Positions 44,945 to 53,770 of a DNA stretch of 64,000 nucleotides are shown here, one piece after another. Both the position numbers and the translations under genes were made by a program. Below the pieces are notes generated by a model. That model saw only the letters and a list, made by a program, of their open reading frames with translations. It ran no database searches and was not told the DNA's origin. The stretch is taken from assembly GCF_009826935.1 (NCBI RefSeq), contig NZ_WUMN01000001.1:62001-126000 (forward strand), read 5' to 3'. Numbering within the stretch: position 1 is the stretch's first letter; every line of letters begins with the position of its first letter. The DNA comes from Flavobacterium sp. Sd200. Its GTDB lineage: Bacteria > Bacteroidota > Bacteroidia > Flavobacteriales > Flavobacteriaceae.

Positions 44945-45685
44945 CTATTTGTTCCATATTTTCCAAGCCTTTTCTGCCTGATGTACCAGCATAGCATAAC
45001 CGTTCTCTATTATAGCTCCCTGCTGCTTTGCCAGTCTTAAAAATTTGGTTTCGGCCGGGTTATATACCAGGTCCAACGCTATGTGTTTATCTGTAAATAA
45101 TGTATAATCCAACGGAGGGCAATCATCTACATTGGGGTAGGTGCCCAGCGGACTTGTGTTTATAATGATCTGGTAATCATTAAAAACTTCGGTATCAAGG
45201 TCATCATAACCAAAAACGGTTTCATCCCCTCTGCGTGAAACAAAGTCATATTCTATCATTAGCTTGCGCAATGCAAAAGCCACCCCCTTGCTTGCTCCGC
45301 CTGTACCCAGTATAAGTGCCTTTTTATGATGAGGTTGCAACAGGGGTTCTAAGGCTTTTTTAAACCCGTAAAAATCGGTATTATAGCCTTTGGTCTTTCC
45401 GTTTTTGTCTACTGTAATGGTGTTAACGGCGCCAATGATCTTTGCATTTTTCGATAGCTTATCTAACAGCGGTATAACCTCTTCTTTATAAGGTATTGTA
45501 ACATTAAGTCCTTTTAGTCCTTCAGTTTTTTTTATTATTTTGGGTAGTTTATCAATAGATTCTATATCGAAGTTATTGTAACTGTATTTTTTAAGACCAA
45601 GATTGTCGAACTTTTCTTTGAAATATCCTGCCGAAAACGAATAGCTTATATTGCGGCCGATAAGGCCAAATTGTTTTGGTTTCAT
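44945..45685 (-). CDS. aroE: Shikimate dehydrogenase
   Basis: 246 residues, slightly shorter than the usual 270. Reduces 3-dehydroshikimate with NADPH in aromatic amino-acid synthesis. Substrate site GRNISYSFSAGYF (about 7-19) and NVTIPYKEEVIPLLD with the catalytic Lys (about 65), partner Asp in TDFYGF, dinucleotide loop LGTGGASKGVAFAL (about 123), and the late motifs NTSPLGTYPN and ENGYAMLVHQAEKAW. All key residues present. Ends convergently with nothing; 160 bp separates it from the TPR gene upstream. Confidence 0.94.
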   Translation of the reverse strand: MKPKQFGLIGRNISYSFSAGYFKEKFDNLGLKKYSYNNFDIESIDKLPKIIKKTEGLKGLNVTIPYKEEVIPLLDKLSKNAKIIGAVNTITVDKNGKTKGYNTDFYGFKKALEPLLQPHHKKALILGTGGASKGVAFALRKLMIEYDFVSRRGDETVFGYDDLDTEVFNDYQIIINTSPLGTYPNVDDCPPLDYTLFTDKHIALDLVYNPAETKFLRLAKQQGAIIENGYAMLVHQAEKAWKIWNK

Positions 45686-45801
45686 GTAAAAGGTAATTTT
45701 AGAATACCATTGGGTTATGGTAAGTAGTATGCAATATAAGCGTTAAATTATAATCTGTTTTTATGTTTTTGTTATCTTTTTTAGATTTAACTATAAAAAA
45801 A

Positions 45802-45821
45802 ACGCCGGGATTTCCCGGCGT
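45802..45821 (-). terminator. Terminator of the TPR gene
   Basis: ACGCCGGG / CCCGGCGT, 4-nt loop, T run on the minus strand. Confidence 0.8.
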
Positions 45822-45841
45822 AACAATTATTGCATTAGTTG

Positions 45842-47239
45842 TTATTTCTTTTTAAAACGCTTTATTACTTCCTGTGCGGCAGAACTATGGTAAACTAACG
45901 GAAAGAAGTCTTCAAGCAGTGTTTGGTGCTTATGGTTTAATGTAAGCCCATTGCTTAGGTGAAACACACCTTTATCTGTTTCGTGCATCAAAAAGTATAA
46001 ACCTGCAAGACGGTATTCTATTTCATACTCATCCGGAAATATCTCGGTGGCATCTAAAAGGGCTTTTACTGCATGCTCATTTTCACCTAAAAACTGTAAT
46101 GTATCTGCCCAAAATAGAAAAGTATCTAAATTACTGTCACCAAACTCTATGGCTTTGCGATAACCTTCTTCGGCCTCCTCATGAAAATGAAGTGCATTAT
46201 TTATAGTCGCATATCGTTTCCAATACAACCTGTTCTCATTGTCTATACCAATAGCTTTGTTTACATAATATAACGCTTTTTGGTAGTTTTTACGACGAAT
46301 ATAAAAATCGGTTATCGCTATCCATGCTTTGTCTAATAACGGATCTTCATGAACCGTTTTAAGATAAAACTTAAGTGCCTTTTCGTTGTTGCCCAGTCTC
46401 TCGTAACACTTGCCCACACGAAGCAACGCAAAAGATGTTGGATCGTCAAGCTCCATAGTGGTGTTGTAGCATTCTATGGCATCTTCATAGCGTTTAAGCT
46501 TTTCAAGGGTTTTTGCTTTTTCAAGAAATGCTCCAAGAAATGCCTCATCTATAAGTGTTGCATAGTCAAATGCACGCAATGCTTCTTCATACTGTTTTAA
46601 AACATAATGCTGGCGCCCAAGCTGGTGCCATGCTACTTCACTATACGGATTTTTATCAATAAAGCTGTTCAAAAACACTACAGCATCTTCATTTTGGTCA
46701 AGAAAATCGAAGCAATACACTACGTTGTACAGTGCAGAGTGGTCTTCGGTATCTTCTTCAAGGCATTTAATAAAGTTTTCTTTTGCCAGTTCAAGATTAT
46801 CCATAAACAGGTATTCCATGCCTATAAGTGAGTATACATCGGCATAATCATCAGTATATTTTAGGGCTACCTGTAATAGTTCGACCGCTTTTTCATGCTG
46901 GTCGCGCTTGCTGTAAATATTGGCTTTCTGAATATAAATTTCTTCGTTGGTGGGCTCTATTGCATAAAGCTCGGATAATAATTTTTCTGCAACGTCGAGT
47001 TTATCATCAAAGATCAGTATCTCAACCTGTACTAATTTTAAACCTGTCGACCTGGGATGTTGTTCCAGTCCTAATTTTAAGGCCTTTTTAGCTAAATTGA
47101 TCTTACCGTTGTCAAGGTAATGCAGGATGATATCTTCAAACTCTTCTGAATCAAAAAAGAATACTTTGTTAGTTTTTAACATCGATTCAAATTTTGATAA
47201 GGATAAACTGCGATCTTCTTCTTCGTGGCTCAGATTCAT
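45842..47239 (-). CDS. Tetratricopeptide-repeat protein
   Basis: 465 residues without signal peptide or membrane helix, so cytoplasmic. Tandem 34-residue TPR units fill about 60-460; examples are EIYIQKANIYSKRDQHEKAV, VAWHQLGRQHYVLKQYEEAL, FALLRVGKCYERLGNNEKAL and YEIEYRLAGLYFLMHETDKG. At least ten repeats can be seen. It would act as a binding scaffold, partner unknown. Transcribed with its own terminator, downstream of nothing clear. Confidence 0.9.
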   Translation of the reverse strand: MNLSHEEEDRSLSLSKFESMLKTNKVFFFDSEEFEDIILHYLDNGKINLAKKALKLGLEQHPRSTGLKLVQVEILIFDDKLDVAEKLLSELYAIEPTNEEIYIQKANIYSKRDQHEKAVELLQVALKYTDDYADVYSLIGMEYLFMDNLELAKENFIKCLEEDTEDHSALYNVVYCFDFLDQNEDAVVFLNSFIDKNPYSEVAWHQLGRQHYVLKQYEEALRAFDYATLIDEAFLGAFLEKAKTLEKLKRYEDAIECYNTTMELDDPTSFALLRVGKCYERLGNNEKALKFYLKTVHEDPLLDKAWIAITDFYIRRKNYQKALYYVNKAIGIDNENRLYWKRYATINNALHFHEEAEEGYRKAIEFGDSNLDTFLFWADTLQFLGENEHAVKALLDATEIFPDEYEIEYRLAGLYFLMHETDKGVFHLSNGLTLNHKHQTLLEDFFPLVYHSSAAQEVIKRFKKK

Positions 47240-47395
47240 ACTCTTTTGTTTAAAATTATCCTTCTTAAAGTTACGAATTGTTTACTTAAAAAGGAATTTG
47301 TGCGAATATCTTTTAAACAATTTAATTAACAGTTTCCGTGTGCTAACTGTTTGTTTAACGCCCATTCTGTGCCTTTGTTATTTTCAATATCTATT

Positions 47396-48586
47396 TTAAA
47401 CGGCCTCAGCCATTATCTCATTCATAACTTCAAGAATAATGCCACAACCCTCGCGAATTTCATCTTCGCTAATTGTTAACGGTGGAGTAATGCGAATGGC
47501 TCTGCCTTCAAACAGTAACCAAAACAATATTACACCTCTTTCATGACACCGCAAAATAACTTTATCAGTAATATCAGCCTTTTCGGTCATTGCGGCAAGC
47601 ATAAGGCCCTCACCACGCACTTCCTTTATCAGAGGGTGTATCAACAGTGAACGGAACAGTTTTTCTTTTTGCAAAGCCTGTGCCATAATGTCAGTTTTTG
47701 TGATCTCTTTTAAAGTAGCAAGGCAGGCTGCGGCTATAACCGGGTGACCGCCAAAGGTGGTAATGTGCCCAAGTTTAGGGTCGTGGCTCAGCAGGTCCAT
47801 CATTTCGGGTGAGGCTGTAAAAGCTCCCACCGGCATACCGCCTCCCATGCCTTTGCCCATTACAATAACATCGGGCACTACATCATAATTTTGGAATCCG
47901 AACAATTTGCCGCAACGGCCAAATCCAGGCTGTATTTCATCGAGTATCATTAGCGCACCAACTTCGGTACAGCGCTGACGCACTTTTTTCAGGAAATCGT
48001 TGTGAGGCTGTATAAAGCCGGCACCTCCCTGTATGGTTTCGAGTATAATTCCTGCAGTTTTAGTGGTTATTTTTTGCAGATCTTCTTCATTATTAAATGT
48101 AATAAAGTCTACATCGGGTACCAACGGCCTGAATATCTGTTTGCGTTCTTCATGCCCCATAACGCTCATTGACCCCATGGTGTTGCCATGGTAGGCATGA
48201 TTACACGATATAAGCTGACTGCGGCCTGTAACCCTACGGGCAAGTTTTAAAGCACCCTCGGTAGCCTCAGTGCCGCTGTTTGTAAGGTAGGTTTTGCTTA
48301 AAGGCTGTGGTAAATGTTCTGCTAATAAACGGCAAAACTCTGTGGCCGGGTGCTGGGCATACTCACCATAAACCATTACGTGACTGTATTTATCAAGCTG
48401 GTCTTTTATTGCCTGATTTACCTTTTGGTTTCTGTGCCCAAGGCTTGCGGCAGATACTCCTGCAACAAAATCAAGGTAAGGTTTATTGTTTGTGTCGTAT
48501 ATATAAGAACCTTCGGCATGGCTCACTTCAAGCCCTAAAGGATAGGAAGATGTTTGCGCCTGGTATTTGTAAAAATCATTAATCAT
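47396..48586 (-). CDS. Class-III pyridoxal-phosphate aminotransferase
   Basis: 396 residues, normal for this fold type I group. Motifs: YLDFVAGVSAASLGHRNQKV, TNSGTEATEGALKLAR, LDEIQPGFGRCGKLFGF and the PLP Lys in IVMGKGMGGGMPVGA (about 252). Relatives include ornithine/acetylornithine and 4-aminobutyrate transaminases; in flavobacteria this protein is annotated as an aspartate aminotransferase-family enzyme of unclear substrate. It sits between the TPR and OstA-like genes, 52 bp downstream of the latter, possibly in one operon. Confidence 0.87.
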   Translation of the reverse strand: MINDFYKYQAQTSSYPLGLEVSHAEGSYIYDTNNKPYLDFVAGVSAASLGHRNQKVNQAIKDQLDKYSHVMVYGEYAQHPATEFCRLLAEHLPQPLSKTYLTNSGTEATEGALKLARRVTGRSQLISCNHAYHGNTMGSMSVMGHEERKQIFRPLVPDVDFITFNNEEDLQKITTKTAGIILETIQGGAGFIQPHNDFLKKVRQRCTEVGALMILDEIQPGFGRCGKLFGFQNYDVVPDVIVMGKGMGGGMPVGAFTASPEMMDLLSHDPKLGHITTFGGHPVIAAACLATLKEITKTDIMAQALQKEKLFRSLLIHPLIKEVRGEGLMLAAMTEKADITDKVILRCHERGVILFWLLFEGRAIRITPPLTISEDEIREGCGIILEVMNEIMAEAV

Positions 48587-48638
48587 AATATTGTATTCTT
48601 TGAGCTGTACACAGCAAACTGCGACTGTAAACTAAAAA

Positions 48639-50309
48639 CTATTCGCCAGCAGGAGGTTTAGGCTTAGGGTTGTTCTTGTCATAGTCCAACGTTTCTTTAA
48701 GCGGCTCCATAGGTTTGTCCGGTTCGGTTTTTAGCCTGCCTGTTTTTCGCAATATTTCTTCGTGTATTTTCTTTTCCTCCTCCGGAAAAATATCGTCTTT
48801 GGTGCGTATCCGTTCATCGCCACGCCATATAAAACCTCTTAACTTACGGGCATTTTCCGGTAGTTCTTTATCAGGATAGCTTGAGCTTTCAGGTTTTACC
48901 ATAGAAGTAACACTTGTAATCTGATTGTCTTCGATCTCTAAATGTATTTTACTGCTCACTCCTTTGTCTATGCCAATAAGGTAGTTGTCGCTGTCATACA
49001 TATAGTATATCTTTTCGGTATTTTTTACAAGGTCTACTTCATAGAGCTTGTTGTCCCTAAACTTTCCATACAGATTGACACCCTTTATCTGGCTGTACCG
49101 GGGCTTTGTAGGGTTTTTGTAAGACCATATAGTGTCAAGTTGTGTAATAAAGGCGTTGGTTAATACCTTTAAAGAATCAAGCTGTTGCGTTTTATTGTTC
49201 GATATCAGGTGAATGACATCTCCGGTAACCTGGCTCTCACCATTCCATACAACCGGACGTTTTATAAGCTGTGTAAGTCCGGTAAGTTCGTTGCTGTGTA
49301 TAGAATCACATTTACCGCTCATGTCGGTTTTATAAAAACGGGCATCATTAAACCCACGTATTATCCTGCTGCCGGCCTTGCCGGTAACGACCATACGTTT
49401 GGCGTGGCTGTACACTGAGTCGTTCTCTACAAGCGTTACAGCCAAAGCATGTTTGGTTATAAATATTGAGTCTTTTGCCCTGTAAACCTCGGCATAATGG
49501 CCGCTGACCAAAAACTTGTTTATAGTATCGGTAACCCGCACATTGTTGGTTGCGGATGAAAATTCCCGCTTTCGGTCATAATATAAACTGTCGCCCCGAA
49601 TTATCTGGGTGTCATATTTTATGTAAGAGTTGGTAAGCAGGTGTGCAAAATTTTTCTTAGTGTCATAAAAGCCCTTTTCTGTATAAATAAAGTCTTTTTT
49701 GCCTGTAATGGTAGTAGGTCCAAAAACATAAGAATGCCCGGAGTTAGTATAATAATCCAAATGATTGGACTTCATTATATACTGTGGGTTTGTTAGGGTA
49801 ACAGCAGTAGTAAACTGGTATTTTTTCTGGGTCATAAAAAAACGTCCCTGTTTGCTTTTCAATACGTTCTCGCCACTGTAAATGGTTCCGGTAGAGTTGT
49901 AAAACGCCTGCTGAATGTTTCGGTCAAAATACACTGTGTCAGTAACAAGGCGCATATCCGGCGATCGCATGTTTACACCACCGCTGGCAAAAGCAAATTT
50001 TTTATCGCCGTTATACTCGGCATATTTGCTGTCCATAAAAATGGTATCTCCCTGGTTCATTTTCACATCACCAAAAGCCTTAATATAATTTTCGCTTTCA
50101 AACTGGTAGGCTTTGTTACACGAAATTTTTACGCCGTCATGCAAAACCTGCACATTGCCCGTAAAAATTATAGCCCCCGGAACCTCGGTTTGGTTGCGGT
50201 CTATAAAATCAGAATGCTCAATGATTATCTTAGAAGTTTTTTTTTGCTGCGCCAAAACAGATACTGTGCAGAATATAAAGCTTATAAGTGCGAAAAAGTA
50301 TTTTTTCAA
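48639..50309 (-). CDS. OstA/LptA-like lipopolysaccharide-transport protein
   Basis: 556 residues. There is no ATG before the mature region, so the start is TTG at 50309, giving MKKYFFALISFIFCTVSVLA, a proper signal peptide; a TTG 30 bp upstream would put it 10 residues inside. Beta-jellyroll OstA-like repeats follow (FTGNVQVLHDGVKISCNKAY, KAFGDVKMNQGDTIFMDSKY, KQGRFFMTQKKYQFTTAVTL). The C-terminus is Pro/Lys/Glu-rich. In Bacteroidota this long OstA-like protein is thought to form part of the LPS bridge. Probably operonic with the aminotransferase gene. Confidence 0.82.
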   Translation of the reverse strand: MKKYFFALISFIFCTVSVLAQQKKTSKIIIEHSDFIDRNQTEVPGAIIFTGNVQVLHDGVKISCNKAYQFESENYIKAFGDVKMNQGDTIFMDSKYAEYNGDKKFAFASGGVNMRSPDMRLVTDTVYFDRNIQQAFYNSTGTIYSGENVLKSKQGRFFMTQKKYQFTTAVTLTNPQYIMKSNHLDYYTNSGHSYVFGPTTITGKKDFIYTEKGFYDTKKNFAHLLTNSYIKYDTQIIRGDSLYYDRKREFSSATNNVRVTDTINKFLVSGHYAEVYRAKDSIFITKHALAVTLVENDSVYSHAKRMVVTGKAGSRIIRGFNDARFYKTDMSGKCDSIHSNELTGLTQLIKRPVVWNGESQVTGDVIHLISNNKTQQLDSLKVLTNAFITQLDTIWSYKNPTKPRYSQIKGVNLYGKFRDNKLYEVDLVKNTEKIYYMYDSDNYLIGIDKGVSSKIHLEIEDNQITSVTSMVKPESSSYPDKELPENARKLRGFIWRGDERIRTKDDIFPEEEKKIHEEILRKTGRLKTEPDKPMEPLKETLDYDKNNPKPKPPAGE

Positions 50310-50411
50310 TGTTGCTAATTTTAGGGCAAATTTAAGCAAAATAGCTTACAATAAGCGAGCCGTTTTTTGCTTGGTTTAAAAACGTGGGAAATGCGTTAAA
50401 ATTATATGAAG

Positions 50412-50442
50412 CAAAAAAAACCGCTGCAAAAATTACAGCGGT
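50412..50442 (-). terminator. Terminator of the fad operon
   Basis: ACCGCTG / CAGCGGT, 9-nt loop, eight T on the minus strand. Confidence 0.75.
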
Positions 50443-50481
50443 CTCATTAGTTAACTAAACTAAAAACTGGTACTTATTTGG

Positions 50482-52284
50482 TTAGTACGGATAAGTATTT
50501 TCGGCCACGATCTTTGCAGCAATGGTTTCTCTCAAAGCTACTACGTTAGGCATGTTGTTATATTTTGTATAGCGTTTCAAGCCCATTAGCATCATACGCT
50601 GTTCATCGCCTTCGGCAAAGGATGCAATGCCCTCTTTACCCTTTATGTTTACAATATCTACGGCTTTGTAGAGGTATAGCTGCGCCATGGCAATTTGTTC
50701 CTTAACGGTATCGGCACCCTTGCTTTTTGCAAGCTTCTCGGTACGTAAAATAACCGACTCTGCCATGTATATTTCTATAAGTATGTCGCTTGCAGCCATT
50801 AGCAATTGCTGGTGCTCGTCTAAAGCCGGGCCGTATTTTTGCACTGCACTGCCTGCAACCATAAGGAATGCTTTTTTAAGCTTGGCGACCATTTCTTTTT
50901 CTTCGGCAAATAGCTCACTGTAATCCGGCGTGTCGAATGATGGTATGCCCATCAGTTCCTCAGCAACTTTCATGGCAGGACCCAGCAGGTCTACGTGGCC
51001 TTTCATGGCTTTTTTAATCAGCATGCCCACGCTCAGCATGCGGTTAATTTCGTTGGTACCTTCATAAATACGGGCAATGCGGGCATCGCGCCAGGCACTT
51101 TCCATAGGGGTGTCTTCGCTAAAGCCCATACCGCCGAATATCTGTATGCCTTCGTCTGAACAATTCTGAATATCTTCTGATACTGCCACTTTAAGTATAG
51201 AACACTCAATGGCAAATTCCTCTACACCTTTAAGCTCAGCATCCTGATGGCTCTCGCCTTTGGCAACACGGGCGTTAATGCGGTCTTCTATATTTTTTGC
51301 AGCGCGGTAGGCGGCACTTTCGCCAGCATAACAGCTTGTAGCCATTTCGGCAAGCTTGGCGCGGATAGCCCCAAAATTTGCTATAGACGTGTTGAACTGC
51401 ACCCTTTCGTTGGCATACTTAGCCGATGCGCTTGTTACCCTGCGCTGTGCATCAAGACAGGCAGCCGCAAGTTTGATGCGGCCAACGTTAAGGGCGTTCA
51501 TGGCTATTTTAAAGCCGTTGCCCCTTTCGCTCAGCATGTTCTCTACCGGAACTTTAGTGTCGTTAAAAAACACCTGTCGGGTAGAGGAGGCTCGGATGCC
51601 CAGCTTATGCTCTTCTTCGCCAAGCGATATTCCGTTAGACGGGTCGTTTTCTACAATAAAGCCGGTAATGTTTTTATCATTCTCAATACGTGCAAATACT
51701 ATGAACACACTGCAAAACCCTGCATTAGATATCCACATTTTTTGTCCGGTAATTTTATAATGTGTACCGTCTTCGCTAAGCACAGCTTTAGTTTTGCCTG
51801 AATTGGCATCGCTGCCCGCACCTGGTTCAGTAAGGCAGTAGGCGCCAAACCATTCGCCCGAAGCCAGTTTAGGAACGTATTTCAACTTTTGTTCTTCAGT
51901 GCCGTATAAAGTAATTGGCATGGTGCCGATACCAGTATGGGCACCAAACGCTGTAGAGAACGACCCTGTAGCCCCCGATATATAATCGCAAACCAGCATA
52001 GTGCTTACAAAGCCCATACCCAGCCCGCCATACTCTTCGGGCACGGCCACACCCAGAAAGCCAAGTTCCCCGGCTTTGCGCATGCTCTCTTCGGTAAACG
52101 CATAGTCTTTTTTCTCAAAACGGTCTTTGTTAGGCCATATCTCACGGTCGATAAATTCCTTTACCGAATCGCGCATCATCAGTTGCTCCTCAGAGAAATC
52201 CTCGGGAGTAAAAATATCTTCACTTTTTGTTTCTGTAACAAGGAACTGGCCGCCCCTGGCGAGTTGTTTTTCTATTGTTTCCAT
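50482..52284 (-). CDS. fadE: Acyl-CoA dehydrogenase, FadE-like
   Basis: 600 residues, longer than the 380 of short-chain forms and close to B. subtilis FadE. First step of beta-oxidation: makes trans-2-enoyl-CoA, electrons pass to ETF. The N- and middle domains (about 30-280) contain YGGLGMGFVST, CLTEPGAGSDANS, KMWISNAGFC and VFFNDTKVPVENML; the FAD/substrate domain (about 290-440) shows QIFGGMGFSEDTPMES and RIYEGTNEINRML, followed by a C-terminal extension to 600. Last gene of the operon; a 154-bp inverted repeat fills the gap to fadA. Confidence 0.93.
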   Translation of the reverse strand: METIEKQLARGGQFLVTETKSEDIFTPEDFSEEQLMMRDSVKEFIDREIWPNKDRFEKKDYAFTEESMRKAGELGFLGVAVPEEYGGLGMGFVSTMLVCDYISGATGSFSTAFGAHTGIGTMPITLYGTEEQKLKYVPKLASGEWFGAYCLTEPGAGSDANSGKTKAVLSEDGTHYKITGQKMWISNAGFCSVFIVFARIENDKNITGFIVENDPSNGISLGEEEHKLGIRASSTRQVFFNDTKVPVENMLSERGNGFKIAMNALNVGRIKLAAACLDAQRRVTSASAKYANERVQFNTSIANFGAIRAKLAEMATSCYAGESAAYRAAKNIEDRINARVAKGESHQDAELKGVEEFAIECSILKVAVSEDIQNCSDEGIQIFGGMGFSEDTPMESAWRDARIARIYEGTNEINRMLSVGMLIKKAMKGHVDLLGPAMKVAEELMGIPSFDTPDYSELFAEEKEMVAKLKKAFLMVAGSAVQKYGPALDEHQQLLMAASDILIEIYMAESVILRTEKLAKSKGADTVKEQIAMAQLYLYKAVDIVNIKGKEGIASFAEGDEQRMMLMGLKRYTKYNNMPNVVALRETIAAKIVAENTYPY

Positions 52285-52287
52285 AAT

Positions 52288-52441
52288 AGCCCCCTAACCC
52301 CCAAAGGGGGAACGCCTGTAGGGGTAGCAGGGTGTTAGATGCACCTTCTGAATCAGAAGAACAGGAAGGTGTAGATTATGATTATTTAGATGAACTTTTA
52401 TTTATAAGAGTAAGAATTCCCCTTTTGGGGGTTAGGGGGCT
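52288..52441. repeat. 154-bp inverted-repeat element between fadA and fadE
   Basis: Arms of 25 bp (52288-52312 and 52417-52441) carry CCTAACCCCCAAAGGGGG and its complement with one mismatch; each arm can also fold on itself (CCCCC-AAA-GGGGG). It fills the gap exactly: its last base belongs to the fadA stop codon. A related copy sits at 53629-53766. Confidence 0.75.
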
Positions 52442-53622
52442 TATAGTATCTCAAACACCCCCGCAGCGCCCTGGCCTGTACCTACACACATAGTTACCAT
52501 GCCGTATTTATTGCTACGGCGTTTGGCCTCGTCGAATAACTGAACCGATAGTTTAGCACCGGTACAACCCAGTGGGTGACCCATGGCAATGGCACCGCCG
52601 TTTACATTTACAATATCTTTATTGATGCCCAGCTCGCGGATAACGGCAAGCGACTGCGATGCAAAAGCCTCGTTAAGCTCTATAAGCTGGATGTCTTCAA
52701 GCTCTAATCCTGCTGCCTTAACCGCTTTGGGGATGGCTTTTACAGGGCCAATACCCATAATACGTGGCTCTACACCGGCTGCGGCATAGCTTGCCAGGCG
52801 TGCAATAGGTTCAAGTCCAAGTTCTTTAACCAAGTCTTCGCTCATTACCATAACAAAGGCAGCACCGTCGCTCATTTGAGACGATGTCCCTGCCGTAACG
52901 CTGCCGTCGGCAGCAAAAACAGGCTTTAGTTTGCCTAATGCTTCTATAGATGTATCGGCACGCGGACCTTCGTCTTTAGTAACCGTGTAGCTCTTAGTGG
53001 CTTTTTTACCGTTCTCGTCTATATACACCTGCTCTACGGTAATGGGTACTATCTGTTTGTCAAACTTGCCTTCGGCCTGAGCTTTCAGTGCTTTTTGGTG
53101 CGAGTGGTAGGCAAACTCGTCCTGGTCTTCTCGGCTTACTTTAAACTGCTTTGCTACGGCTTCGGCAGTTAAGCCCATGCCCCAGTAATAATCTTCGTGG
53201 CCTGCCTGTGCTGCCTGATAATCCGGTACGGGTTTGTAGCCCCCCATAGGGATGTAGCTCATGCTTTCGGCACCGCCTGCAATAATACAACTTGCCATAC
53301 CACTTTGTATTTTTGCCGTTGCCATAGCAATTGTTTCCAGCCCCGATGCGCAGTAACGGTTTACCGTTACCCCCGGAACATCGTCTACCTTAAGCCCCAT
53401 AAGCGATATAAGGCGCGCAAAGTTCAGTCCCTGTTCCGCCTCCGGCATGGCGTTGCCCACCATAACGTCGTCGATACGTTTTTTATCAAAATCAGGCAGT
53501 TCATTCATCATAAACTGTATGGTTTCTGCAGCCAGTTCGTCAGGGCGCTTAAAGCGAAATACGCCTTTTGGAGCCTTGCCTACCGCAGTTCTGTATGCTT
53601 TTACTATATATGCTGTTTTCAT
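52441..53622 (-). CDS. fadA: Acetyl-CoA C-acyltransferase (3-ketoacyl-CoA thiolase)
   Basis: 393 residues. Cleaves 3-ketoacyl-CoA to acetyl-CoA and a shortened acyl-CoA. Nucleophile Cys in NRYCASGLETI (about 90), GGAIAMGHPLGCTGA with the catalytic His (about 349) and MCVGTGQGAAG with the second Cys. The CASGLE and CVGTGQG forms differ from the biosynthetic thiolase at 7829, and its place between fadN and fadE fits the degradative enzyme. Flanked on both sides by members of one repeat family. Confidence 0.95.
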   Translation of the reverse strand: MKTAYIVKAYRTAVGKAPKGVFRFKRPDELAAETIQFMMNELPDFDKKRIDDVMVGNAMPEAEQGLNFARLISLMGLKVDDVPGVTVNRYCASGLETIAMATAKIQSGMASCIIAGGAESMSYIPMGGYKPVPDYQAAQAGHEDYYWGMGLTAEAVAKQFKVSREDQDEFAYHSHQKALKAQAEGKFDKQIVPITVEQVYIDENGKKATKSYTVTKDEGPRADTSIEALGKLKPVFAADGSVTAGTSSQMSDGAAFVMVMSEDLVKELGLEPIARLASYAAAGVEPRIMGIGPVKAIPKAVKAAGLELEDIQLIELNEAFASQSLAVIRELGINKDIVNVNGGAIAMGHPLGCTGAKLSVQLFDEAKRRSNKYGMVTMCVGTGQGAAGVFEIL

Positions 53623-53628
53623 AATAAA

Positions 53629-53766
53629 CCCCTAACCCCCAAAGGGGGAATTCCTACCAGGGGTAAGTAGGATTTATAATTTCATCCTTGCGAATTGCTA
53701 ATTAACGTTTAAAATTTCAGCGTACGATTTTCAGTCTCCTACAATTCCCCCTTTGGGGGTTAGGGG
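53629..53766. repeat. 138-bp inverted-repeat element between fadN and fadA
   Basis: Perfect 24-bp arms (53629-53652 and 53743-53766) with the same CCTAACCCCCAAAGGGGG core as at 52288-52441; the inner 90 bp differ. It sits 7 bp upstream of the fadA start and 4 bp past the fadN stop. Confidence 0.75.
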
Positions 53767-53770
53767 GCTT

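Noticed and set aside
52288..53766. CCCCCAAAGGGGG units as a CRISPR array
   Set aside because: There are only two inverted pairs with unlike spacing; no direct repeats with uniform spacers and no cas genes.
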